Source of the DNA: Terrirubrum flagellatum
GTDB lineage: Bacteria > Pseudomonadota > Alphaproteobacteria > Rhizobiales > Beijerinckiaceae
NCBI RefSeq assembly: GCF_022059845.1
Contig: NZ_CP091851.1
Coordinates: 2,108,001-2,172,000 of the forward strand
DNA length: 64,000 nucleotides
Direction: 5' to 3'
Below the pieces are notes generated by a model. That model saw only the letters and a list, made by a program, of their open reading frames with translations. It made no database searches and was not told the origin of the DNA. Of this stretch, positions 1-7,630 are shown piece after piece (position 1 is the stretch's first letter; every line of letters starts with the position of its first letter). The position numbers were made by a program, and so were the translations under genes.

Positions 1-2
1 CC

Positions 3-845
3 TGGTTCGCGGATGAATTCGCCATTGATCTCGACGAGAATTGCGTCGCGCAGATCAATTGCGACAGCCCCGGTTGCCGCTGGGCGACGAGCTATCACCA
101 GACGACCACGATGTCGGAGACCGCAGCGCATGTGCAGGCCGTGATCACAGCGATCGAGGGCGGCAAGACCTTCATGACGAAGCGGCCCAACCGGGCCGGC
201 GACTACTCCTTCAACAATATCGGCCTGTCGAGCTACTACATGCTGTCCTCGACGATGCCGGACAAACTGCGCGAGGAGAAACACTACTACGATGTGTCCG
301 GCTGCGGCGGAAACATCGCCTGGCACACCGAGAACGATCAGCTCGAAATCGCCGACAAGGGCCAGCTGCTCACCGATATGCGCATCTATGCGCTTTCGGC
401 GCTGCGCCACGCCAACGCCGCGATCCTCCCGGCCGACTGGCGCGAGACGGCGAAGGAATTCGCCGCGACCGTCGCCCGTTACGCCACAGCGTCGAAGGGC
501 CTCGCCGACCTGACCGTCGCGAAGGTCGAGATCGATGCGCTCGCAAAGACGCTGGACGCGTTCTACGCGTCGGTTGAATCAGGCGCGATCAAACCGAAGG
601 CGGCGAACGCCGCGATCCAGAAGCTCGCACGCATTCTCGTGCCGATCAATTTCGCGCGCGAACCGCGCTTCCGGCATGATCCCGCCTATACCGTGCCGCC
701 GCTGCCGACGATCGCGATTGCGGAGGAGCTGCCGCATCTGCCTGACAGCGAGAAAGGCTTCGGCCAGACGCAGTTGAAGCGCGGGCTCAATCGTCTGGTC
801 GCGGCGTTGCGCGAGGCGCAGCGCGTGGTGGAAGCGGCGAAATAG
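3..845 (+). CDS. M28-family metallopeptidase-like protein, C-terminal part (5' end outside window)
   Basis: The reading frame is open from the first bases of the window to a TAG at 843-845, so the N-terminus lies upstream. The visible 280 residues align almost end to end with the C-terminal half of the M28 protein at 2312-4048. Shared blocks include WFADEFAIDLDENCVAQ, CDSPGCRWAT, RAGDYSFNNIGLSS and CGGNIAWHTE. The CDSPG and HTE segments are where M28 enzymes place late metal ligands. The two paralogues face each other with a M20 gene between them. The role is probably hydrolysis of small peptides or amide-linked compounds, by family and by the neighbouring hydantoinase genes; the substrate is unknown. 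The end of this copy (REAQRVVEAAK) shows the likely ancestral C-terminus that the other copy has lost. Confidence 0.8.
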   Translation, partial: WFADEFAIDLDENCVAQINCDSPGCRWATSYHQTTTMSETAAHVQAVITAIEGGKTFMTKRPNRAGDYSFNNIGLSSYYMLSSTMPDKLREEKHYYDVSGCGGNIAWHTENDQLEIADKGQLLTDMRIYALSALRHANAAILPADWRETAKEFAATVARYATASKGLADLTVAKVEIDALAKTLDAFYASVESGAIKPKAANAAIQKLARILVPINFAREPRFRHDPAYTVPPLPTIAIAEELPHLPDSEKGFGQTQLKRGLNRLVAALREAQRVVEAAK

Positions 846-872
846 AATCGCTTTCTCCCCACTCTCCACACT

Positions 873-999
873 GTCATCGCCGGGCTTGACCCGGCGATCC
901 AGCTCTTCACGTCATACTGTGGTTTTCCAACTGGATCGCCGGGCCTTCGCCTCGCCGAAGCGGCTACGGCCGCGCAGGCGGGTCAAGCCCGGCGATGAC
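873..999. repeat. Intergenic palindromic repeat with 21-bp inverted arms
   Basis: A 21-base arm at 873-893 (GTCATCGCCGGGCTTGACCC and G) is repeated in perfect inverse orientation at 979-999. Between them sit shorter related pieces (CCGGCGATCC at 891-900 and GGATCGCCGGGCC near 931-943), so the block is a nested palindrome. It lies between two converging genes and could fold into a long hairpin acting as a bidirectional terminator. Repeats of this type are scattered between genes in many Hyphomicrobiales genomes; that comparison is from memory. Confidence 0.75.
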
Positions 1000-1034
1000 G
1001 CTGAATAAATGTCGCGCCAAACAAACGATGCGCC

Positions 1035-2171
1035 CTATTCCAGCGTCAGATAGAGCTCATGCATCAGGCGTGCGCGCGGCGCGATCGAGGAGACATAGAG
1101 CTGCTCGTAATCGGTGTGGCCGCCCTTGCCGTCGACGCCGAGGCCATCGAGCGTCGGCGCGATCGAGGCGGTGAAATTGCCATCCGAGCCGCCGCCGGTT
1201 TTCAAGTCTTTCAGTTCGAACCCGATCTGCGCGGCGAGCGCCTTGGCGTGGTCGAACAATGACGCGACGCGCTCGTCCTTCTCATAGGGCGGACGATTGA
1301 GGCCGCCTGTCACGGTCACCGTGACGTCCTTGCCGTGCGCTTTCAGCCCCAGCACCTTCGCCACCATCTCATCAGCGATGGCGTCGGTCGGCACGCGCAT
1401 GTCGATTTCGGCATGCGCTTCCTCCGGCACGACGTTCGCGCGCGAACCGCCGCCGACGATACCGACGTTCACCGTCACGCCGCGCGCATAGTCCGTCATG
1501 CCTTCAAGCGCGAGGATCTGTTTCGCGAGTTCGGTGACAGCGCTGCGGCCATCCTCATGGCGCGCGCCTGAATGGGCGGGGCGGCCGACGATTTTCATGG
1601 AGAAGCGCGCGGCGCCCTTGCGAGCTGTCACGATGCGGCCGCCTTCGCGCGCCGGCTCCGTCACCAGCACATATTTCGCCTTGCGCGCCTCTTCCTCGAT
1701 GATGTGGCGCGATGTGTGGCTGCCCACCTCTTCATCCGAGACATAGAGATGCGTGATCGGCAGCGGCGCCGTGCGCCCGGTGCGCGCGAGTTCGCGGAAG
1801 GCATGAAACGCGATATAAGCGCCGCCCTTCATGTCATAGATGCCGGGCCCGTAGGCGACATCGCCCTCGACCTTGAAGGGCAATCGCTTGATGAAGCCGA
1901 TCGGATGCACCGTATCGAGATGGCTGAGCACAAGCACGCCGCGCTTGCCCTGCCCCCAGGGCGAACGCGCGATGAGATGATCGCCATAACCGTTGACGCC
2001 TGATATGCGCTCGATCAGCGCGCCCGTGCCCTCGTAGCCCTTCTCGACGTGATCGACCATGCGGTTGACGCTCATCGGATCGAGCGTCGGGCTTTCGATC
2101 TCCACCCATTCACGGATGGCGTCTAGCATCTCCTGCGTGTCGAAACGTGACGCGGTTGCGACGTGATTCAT
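1035..2171 (-). CDS. M20-family metallopeptidase (carboxypeptidase G2 / ArgE-DapE type)
   Basis: A 378-residue zinc hydrolase that would cleave an amide bond at the end of a small peptide or N-acyl amino acid in the cytoplasm. Visible M20 motifs are SHLDTVHP (first metal ligand His and catalytic Asp), GPGIYDMKGG (bridging Asp) and SDEEVGSHTSR (catalytic Glu and metal-binding Glu). The dimerisation segment follows with GRPAHSGARHEDGRSA, and TGGGSDGN lies near the C-terminus. There is no signal peptide. The gene is the last of the five-gene minus-strand hyuBA-peptidase set and is separated from the upstream M28 gene by a RIME-like repeat. The ATG at 2171 is the natural start since the M20 fold begins soon after. 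Exact substrate is not predictable. Confidence 0.88.
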   Translation of the reverse strand: MNHVATASRFDTQEMLDAIREWVEIESPTLDPMSVNRMVDHVEKGYEGTGALIERISGVNGYGDHLIARSPWGQGKRGVLVLSHLDTVHPIGFIKRLPFKVEGDVAYGPGIYDMKGGAYIAFHAFRELARTGRTAPLPITHLYVSDEEVGSHTSRHIIEEEARKAKYVLVTEPAREGGRIVTARKGAARFSMKIVGRPAHSGARHEDGRSAVTELAKQILALEGMTDYARGVTVNVGIVGGGSRANVVPEEAHAEIDMRVPTDAIADEMVAKVLGLKAHGKDVTVTVTGGLNRPPYEKDERVASLFDHAKALAAQIGFELKDLKTGGGSDGNFTASIAPTLDGLGVDGKGGHTDYEQLYVSSIAPRARLMHELYLTLE

Positions 2172-2190
2172 ATCAACAAGCCCCTCAGCC

Positions 2191-2331
2191 TAGAGCATGG
2201 CGCGGAAAAGTGGGAACCGGTTTTTCCGAGACGAACGCCAGCGTTCGCGCTGCAAAAGCCATGCTCTCAACGTTTGGAATCGATCACGTTCCCGCACTTT
2301 GATTGATTCAATCAAAGTGCGGCGTGATCTA
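2191..2331 (+). repeat. RIME-like two-palindrome repeat, copy A (long form)
   Basis: About 141 bp starting AGAGCATGGCGCGGAAAAG and ending GCGGCGTGATCTA. The first half folds as a palindrome ending in CCATGCTCT; the second half contains GCACTTTGATTGATTCAATC followed by its inverse. Four further copies occur in the window (33323, 47357, 52161, 57355). This copy overlaps the 3' end of the adjacent M28 gene and provides its stop codon. Confidence 0.9.
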
Positions 2332-4048
2332 GTGCGCGATCGACAATCGCCGACGCCTGATTCATCGCCGCGACGAAGCGGTTGCGCCCGCGCACGAGTT
2401 GCGTGCGCGCGAAGCCCTTCATTTCAGGCGCCGTCGCCGCGTAATCGAGCGCGCCGGCGAGCGTCGGCAAGGGCGAGACCGGCGTCGCCGCATCGTGGCG
2501 GAAGCGCGCCTCGCGCGTGAAATTGATCGGCACCAGCACGCGCGACAAAGCCGTGATCGCCTCATTGGCGGCGGCGGCCTTCACCTTCTTGCCGCTGACG
2601 CCGGAATAGAGCGCCTCAAGTTTCGACGACAGAGCCGAAAGCGCCTTCGTCGCCGGCGCAAAATCGATATCCTTGCCGGCAGCGGCTTCGTATTTCTTCA
2701 ACGTGTCGGAGAATTCCTTCACTGTCGCGCGCCAGTCGAATGGCAGCACCTCGGCGTTGGCGACGCCAAGGACGGAGGCGGCATAGACCTTCATGTCGCG
2801 AAGAAGAATATCGCGATCGGCGATCTCGATCAGATCGTGCTCGGTGTGCCAGGCGATGTTGCCGCCGCAGCCGCCCACGGCATAGTAGCCCTTCTCCTCG
2901 CGCAATTTGTCCGGCATCGTCGAGGACAGCATGAAGAAGCTCGACAAGCCGATATTGTTGAAGGAGTAGTCGCCGGCGCGATGCGGCCGCTCGCCATGGC
3001 TTTCGAGCCCGGCCACTTGCCGGATCACGCCCTGCACATATTTCTCGGTCTCCGACATCCAGGAGACATCCTTGAATTCCGTCGCCCAGCGGCAGCCCGG
3101 ACTGTCGCAATTCACCTGCGCGACGCAATTCTCGTCGAGGTCGATGGCGAATTCATCGGCGAACCAGGTCGAGCCGGCGTAACGGCCGGTGGAATGTCCC
3201 GGCCACCAGGCGATGCGCACCGAGCGCTTCAATTGGTCGCGGTTCTTCCAGAACACGCGCGCGAGTTCGAGCAGCGTCGCGTCGCCGGTCGCATTGTCGC
3301 CGACGCCAACATCCCATGAATCGTAATGCCCGTGCAGCAGCACAAACTTGTCGGGCTCCGTCGCTCCCTTGATTTCGACGACCGGAACCTTCTGCTCGAA
3401 CCATCCTTCTTCGAGCTTCGTCACGATCGTGACCTTGCCGCCGGCTTCCGCGATCTTGATCAGTTCCCTGCCATCGGGACTGTTGACGGCGGCGACGGGG
3501 ATTTTCGGCTTGCGCGGGAGATCGTCGAGATCGGGCGTTCCCCAGATCGAGGTGCAAATGCCCCAGTGGGCGTCCGCGCCAGGATTGACGGCGATGCAGC
3601 CGATCGCGCCTTTGTCCTCGAACTCCTTCATCTTGCCGGGAAAGGCGAAGCCTTCGGAGATGACGATCTTGCCGCGGATGCGGGACTCCGCCGACATGTC
3701 GGCGTCCTGGTTCTTGTTGAAGAGCGTGCCGATCGATTTCGAATATTGCGCGGGCACGTAGACGAGTTCGCCCTCAAGGCCGTTGCGCACGTCGCGCCCC
3801 ATGGCCGGAGGCTTCGCCTTGAAGGTGCGGCCGTTGGCGCGCACCTCGGCATGATAGGGAATGGAGAGATAGATATTGGCGTTGTGAACCGTCACCGGCA
3901 CGCCATGCGCCTTCAGCGCCGCGACGATGACCTCGCAGCTCGCATTCACATCCTCCGGCTTCCAGCGCGGCGTGGTCGAGAAGGTCTCGACCAGCTTCCA
4001 GGGCGCGTCGAGATTGATCTGGCTGAGGATGCTGTCGAACTGTCCCAT
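2312..4048 (-). CDS. M28-family metallopeptidase-like protein with PA insert domain
   Basis: A 578-residue protein. Residues about 115-210 look like a protease-associated (PA) domain and the rest like the M28 zinc aminopeptidase fold. Ligand-like blocks are LHGHYDSWDVGVGDNATGDA and CDSPGC, followed by NIAWHTEHD. The place where M28 peptidases normally carry the catalytic Glu (GEE) reads WWPGHSTGRYAGS, so the usual general base is absent or moved. No signal peptide. GAGGCGGCC precedes the ATG at 4048. The last six codons (LDHAAL plus stop) lie in a RIME-like repeat, unlike the C-terminus of the paralogue at 3-845. It sits in the hyuBA operon. Peptidase activity is therefore a family label rather than a certainty. 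Confidence 0.82.
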   Translation of the reverse strand: MGQFDSILSQINLDAPWKLVETFSTTPRWKPEDVNASCEVIVAALKAHGVPVTVHNANIYLSIPYHAEVRANGRTFKAKPPAMGRDVRNGLEGELVYVPAQYSKSIGTLFNKNQDADMSAESRIRGKIVISEGFAFPGKMKEFEDKGAIGCIAVNPGADAHWGICTSIWGTPDLDDLPRKPKIPVAAVNSPDGRELIKIAEAGGKVTIVTKLEEGWFEQKVPVVEIKGATEPDKFVLLHGHYDSWDVGVGDNATGDATLLELARVFWKNRDQLKRSVRIAWWPGHSTGRYAGSTWFADEFAIDLDENCVAQVNCDSPGCRWATEFKDVSWMSETEKYVQGVIRQVAGLESHGERPHRAGDYSFNNIGLSSFFMLSSTMPDKLREEKGYYAVGGCGGNIAWHTEHDLIEIADRDILLRDMKVYAASVLGVANAEVLPFDWRATVKEFSDTLKKYEAAAGKDIDFAPATKALSALSSKLEALYSGVSGKKVKAAAANEAITALSRVLVPINFTREARFRHDAATPVSPLPTLAGALDYAATAPEMKGFARTQLVRGRNRFVAAMNQASAIVDRALDHAAL

Positions 4049-4104
4049 GGCCGCCTCGTTTTACTGGATGAAACCACGTTCTATTGAACGATAGGACGTC
4101 AGAA

Positions 4105-4140
4105 GCCCCGCCGGCAAGCGCGGAAACGCTCGCCGGGGCG
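4105..4140. other. Intercistronic GC-rich hairpin
   Basis: Imperfect inverted repeat GCCCCGCCGGCAAGCG / CGCTCGCCGGGGC between the M20 stop and the M28 start. It lies inside the presumed operon with no T-run on the minus strand, so an mRNA-stabilising or processing hairpin is more likely than a terminator. Confidence 0.45.
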
Positions 4141-4158
4141 CGCCTGATGAATTGGAGG

Positions 4159-5556
4159 TCAGCCTTTGCCGCCGAGCGCAGCGACGCGCGAAAGCAGCGC
4201 CGCGCCTGTCTTGACGCCGTTCATGAAGCAGTCGAGCTTGAGATTCTCGTTCGGCCCGTGATTGGCTTCATCCGCATTGGCGTAAGGCGTCACGAAAGCG
4301 GGCACGCCGAGAATTTTCGTGAAGACGTAATCCGGCAGACTGCCGCCGGCGCTGGGATAAAGCAGCGGCTCGACGCCCTGCGCGGCGATGAAGGCTTCAA
4401 CGATCGGCTTGGCAAAGGGCGAATCCATCGGCGTCTTCGACGGCAGCATGCCGCCCTGCGCGATGAACTCGACGTCAGGCGCATGCTTCTTCACATGCGC
4501 GGCCACTTTTTCGAACACATCCTGCGGCGTCATCGCCTCGACGAGCCTGATGTCGCATTTTGCGAAGGCTTCCGATGGCAGCACCGTCTTGTGGCCTGCG
4601 CCGCCATAGCCGCCATGGAAGCCGTTGATGGTCAGCGTCGGATGGAACATCAGGCGGTCGTAATAAGGCCGATCCTGCGGTTCATCGAGACGCCGGAACT
4701 CCATCTCGCGCTTGGTCTTCTCGATATCGAGCGGCAGATTCTTGACTGCAGCGCGCTCCAGTTCGCCCGGCGGAATGATCTTGTCATGCAGCCCCTCGAT
4801 GGTGATCTCGCCCTTGGCGTTCTTCATCGTTCCCAGGAGATGCACGAGCGTCCACAGCGCGTTCGGCGCGACGCCGCCGAAATTGCCGGAATGCATGTCG
4901 CGCTTGGCGTCTTTCGCGCGCAACTCGAACGAGGCGACGCCGCGCACGCCGAATTTCACGGTCGGGCGGCCGGATTCGTGCAGCGGTCCATCCGCCGTAA
5001 CGACGAAGTCAGCCCTCAGCTTGTCCTTATGCTCGCGAACGAATTCCGCGATGTGCGGACTGCCGATCTCTTCCTCGCCCTCAAGCAGGAACGCGACATT
5101 GCAGGGCAGCGTGCCCAGAATCTTCAGATGGGATTCAATCGCGAGAAGCTGTGCAAAATGCTGTCCCTTGTTGTCGCCGATGCCGCGCGCGAAAATGCGG
5201 CCGTCGCGGATCGTCGGCTCGAACGGCGGGCTGACCCAGGCTTCCAGCGGTTCCGGCGGCTGCACGTCGTAATGGCCGTAAAGCAGCACGGTCGGCGCGC
5301 CGGGCTTCTTGTCCCAGCGGCCAAGGATCATGGGATGGCGCTTCGTCGGGATTGACTGCGCTTTCAGCCCAAGCTCGGTCAGCATCTTCAGCAGCATCGC
5401 GCCGACTTCGGCGATGCCGATGTTCTGCGCGCTGATGCTGGGATGACGGACATAGTCCATCACGCGCGTGATGAAGCTGTCCCTGCTCGCCTCGATATGC
5501 GCGAAGACGCGCGCGAGATCGGGATCGACGAGAGAAGCGCGCGTTGCGTCAGTCAT
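4159..5556 (-). CDS. M20-family dipeptidase (M20/M25/M40)
   Basis: A 465-residue cytosolic zinc hydrolase of the dipeptidase / succinyl-diaminopimelate desuccinylase-like group. Motifs: LLYGHYDVQPPEP (His ligand and Asp), ARGIGDNKGQ (bridging Asp), LLEGEEEIGSP (catalytic and ligand Glu pair), SGGSLPDYVF and a late NHGPNEN (His ligand). The length is typical for this subgroup. It lies 34 bp downstream of hyuA on the same strand, so it is likely co-transcribed and may cleave dipeptides or ring-opened products made by the hydantoinase/oxoprolinase. It is more distant from the M20 protein at 1035-2171, which belongs to a shorter subfamily. Confidence 0.88.
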   Translation of the reverse strand: MTDATRASLVDPDLARVFAHIEASRDSFITRVMDYVRHPSISAQNIGIAEVGAMLLKMLTELGLKAQSIPTKRHPMILGRWDKKPGAPTVLLYGHYDVQPPEPLEAWVSPPFEPTIRDGRIFARGIGDNKGQHFAQLLAIESHLKILGTLPCNVAFLLEGEEEIGSPHIAEFVREHKDKLRADFVVTADGPLHESGRPTVKFGVRGVASFELRAKDAKRDMHSGNFGGVAPNALWTLVHLLGTMKNAKGEITIEGLHDKIIPPGELERAAVKNLPLDIEKTKREMEFRRLDEPQDRPYYDRLMFHPTLTINGFHGGYGGAGHKTVLPSEAFAKCDIRLVEAMTPQDVFEKVAAHVKKHAPDVEFIAQGGMLPSKTPMDSPFAKPIVEAFIAAQGVEPLLYPSAGGSLPDYVFTKILGVPAFVTPYANADEANHGPNENLKLDCFMNGVKTGAALLSRVAALGGKG

Positions 5557-5590
5557 GGCGAGTTCCAGTTATCTCTGCGAGAGAAGTGTC

Positions 5591-7630
5591 TCAGGCGTTG
5601 GGCGCGGTCATCAGGATTGCTCCTGACTCATGGACGGTCGCCGTCCATCCGGGGCGAACGAGCGTCGTCGCATCGAGCTGCGTCACGATTGCAGGCCCCG
5701 TAAACTTGTCGCCGGCGCCGAGCGAAGCGCGATCATAGAGCGGCGTCTCGACCGTCCCCTGATCGAAATGCACGGCGCGCTTGCCGAAAGGCTTCGCGCC
5801 CTTGCCCGCGCCGAGTTTCGGACGCGCCGGCGCCGACATCTTTCCGACAGCCTCAATGCGCAGTGTGACGCATTCGATCGCTGCGCCAAGCGTGAAACCG
5901 TAAAGCGACTGATGAATCGCCTCGAACGATTTCTCGACTTCTCCGGCCGCGCCGCTCCACGGCGTCGCGACCTCTCCGCCCTGACCGTGATAACGCATGA
6001 GCGCGACGCGAGCGAAACCGCGCTGCGCGTCCGGCACGCGCTCGACATCAAGCCAATTATCCGCCTGCTGCTGCAACTCCGCGAAGATGCGTTCGGCGGC
6101 GGCGACATCGACCGCGCCGGCGCGCGGCAGCGTGCGGCTGAACTCCGCCTTAAGATCAGCGGCGAGCAGACCGTCGGCGCACAGCACGCCCGGCGCCGGC
6201 GGGATCATCACTTGTCGGACGCCAAGCAGCGCCGCAAGCGAACAGCCATGCAGCGGCCCTGCTCCGCCGAAGGGAACGAGCGTGAAATCGCGGGGATCAT
6301 GGCCGCGCTCCACAGACACCACGCGCAATGCGCCGACCATGTGATTGTCGATGATGGCGAGCGCGCCGCGCGCCGCCGCTTCGATCGAAAGCGACAGCGG
6401 CTCAGCCACGCGTTCGCGAACGATATTTCGCGCGGCCTCAACGTCGAGCTTCATGCGGCCGTCGAGCAGACTGTCGGGGAGATGGCCGAGCGTGACGTGA
6501 CAATCCGTGACTGTCGCCTGCTGTCCGCCGCGCCCATAAGCGGCGGGGCCGGGATCGGCGCCTGCGCTTTGCGGGCCGACATTGAGCGCGCCGTCCTTCA
6601 TGCGCGCGATCGAGCCGCCGCCCGCGCCGATCGTCACCATGTCGACCATCGGCAACGGCAGCGGCCAGTCGCCGACATGACCGTGCTGCGTGAGGCCGAT
6701 CTTGCCGCCCTTGATCAGGCAGATGTCGGCGCTGGTGCCGCCGATATCGACAGTGATGATGTTATCGATGCCGCAGGCGGCGCCGACTTCGCGCGCGCCG
6801 ACGACGCCGGCCGCCGGCCCCGACAACGCGGTCAGGACAGGCGCGTGGCGGATCGTCGGAGCGCCGGCGACGCCGCCATTCGACTGCATCAGCAGCAGCG
6901 GCGCATCGACCTTTTCATCGCGCAAGCGCGTTTCGAGACGAGAGACGTAAGTGGAGACCCCAGGCATCACGACAGCGTTGAGCACCGTCGCCAGCGTGCG
7001 TTCGAATTCGCGCGCGACGGGCATCACGTCGGTCGACGCGGTGACGGCGACGCCGGGCAATTCCTCGCGCAGGATCGCGGCGACGCGCCGCTCATGCTCG
7101 GGGTTCGCGAAAGCGTGCAGCAAACAAACGCCAACGGCATCGACGCCCATGCGCCGGCAGGCCTCGGCCGCATCGCGCACGCTCGCTTCATCGAGCGGCT
7201 GCAACACAGCGCCGCCGGCGCCGACGCGCTCGCTCACCTCGACGATGCGCGACGGCGGAACCGGGCGCGCCGGTTTCACCCAGGCGTAGAGATTGGCGCG
7301 GCGCGGAATGTCCTGGCGGCCGATATCGAGCACATGGCGGAAGCCCGCCGTCGTCACCAGCGCCGCCTTCGCGCCCTTGTTCTCAAGAATCATGTTGGTG
7401 GCGACGGTCGTGCCATGCAGTACGCGCTGCAAATCGATCGCCTCGCGTCCCGCTTTCTCCAGCGCAAGACGAACGCCGGTCAGGAACGCCTGCGAGGGAT
7501 CGGAGGGAACGCTCGGCGTCTTGGCGCGCCAGACTTCGCCGCTGGCGCGATCATGCAACGCGATGTCGGTGAATGTGCCGCCGATATCAATGGCGACGGT
7601 GAGGCCTGACTCAGGAGAGGGCATCGACAT
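5591..7630 (-). CDS. hyuA: Hydantoinase/oxoprolinase subunit A
   Basis: A 679-residue subunit of the ATP-dependent hydantoinase / 5-oxoprolinase / acetophenone-carboxylase family, which opens lactam or hydantoin rings using ATP. The N-terminal ASKHA nucleotide-binding motif is DIGGTFTDIALHD, with a second at ITVDIGGTSADICLI and a glycine-rich block TIGAGGGSIA. An open frame continues upstream to 7726, but the family fold begins right after MSMPSPESGL. The start was therefore placed at the ATG at 7630 (or 7624), overlapping the hyuB stop by about 20 bp, which suggests translational coupling. It works with the B subunit encoded upstream. Substrate is not determinable; the neighbouring peptidases suggest peptide, pyroglutamate or hydantoin catabolism. 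Confidence 0.92.
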   Translation of the reverse strand: MSMPSPESGLTVAIDIGGTFTDIALHDRASGEVWRAKTPSVPSDPSQAFLTGVRLALEKAGREAIDLQRVLHGTTVATNMILENKGAKAALVTTAGFRHVLDIGRQDIPRRANLYAWVKPARPVPPSRIVEVSERVGAGGAVLQPLDEASVRDAAEACRRMGVDAVGVCLLHAFANPEHERRVAAILREELPGVAVTASTDVMPVAREFERTLATVLNAVVMPGVSTYVSRLETRLRDEKVDAPLLLMQSNGGVAGAPTIRHAPVLTALSGPAAGVVGAREVGAACGIDNIITVDIGGTSADICLIKGGKIGLTQHGHVGDWPLPLPMVDMVTIGAGGGSIARMKDGALNVGPQSAGADPGPAAYGRGGQQATVTDCHVTLGHLPDSLLDGRMKLDVEAARNIVRERVAEPLSLSIEAAARGALAIIDNHMVGALRVVSVERGHDPRDFTLVPFGGAGPLHGCSLAALLGVRQVMIPPAPGVLCADGLLAADLKAEFSRTLPRAGAVDVAAAERIFAELQQQADNWLDVERVPDAQRGFARVALMRYHGQGGEVATPWSGAAGEVEKSFEAIHQSLYGFTLGAAIECVTLRIEAVGKMSAPARPKLGAGKGAKPFGKRAVHFDQGTVETPLYDRASLGAGDKFTGPAIVTQLDATTLVRPGWTATVHESGAILMTAPNA

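Noticed and set aside
4084-5355. Plus-strand open frame of 423 codons
   Set aside because: Antisense to the M20 dipeptidase gene, whose zinc motifs are intact.
5630-7609. Long open frame of 659 codons on the plus strand
   Set aside because: It is antisense to hyuA, arginine/alanine-rich with no recognisable domains, as expected from GC-rich codon bias.
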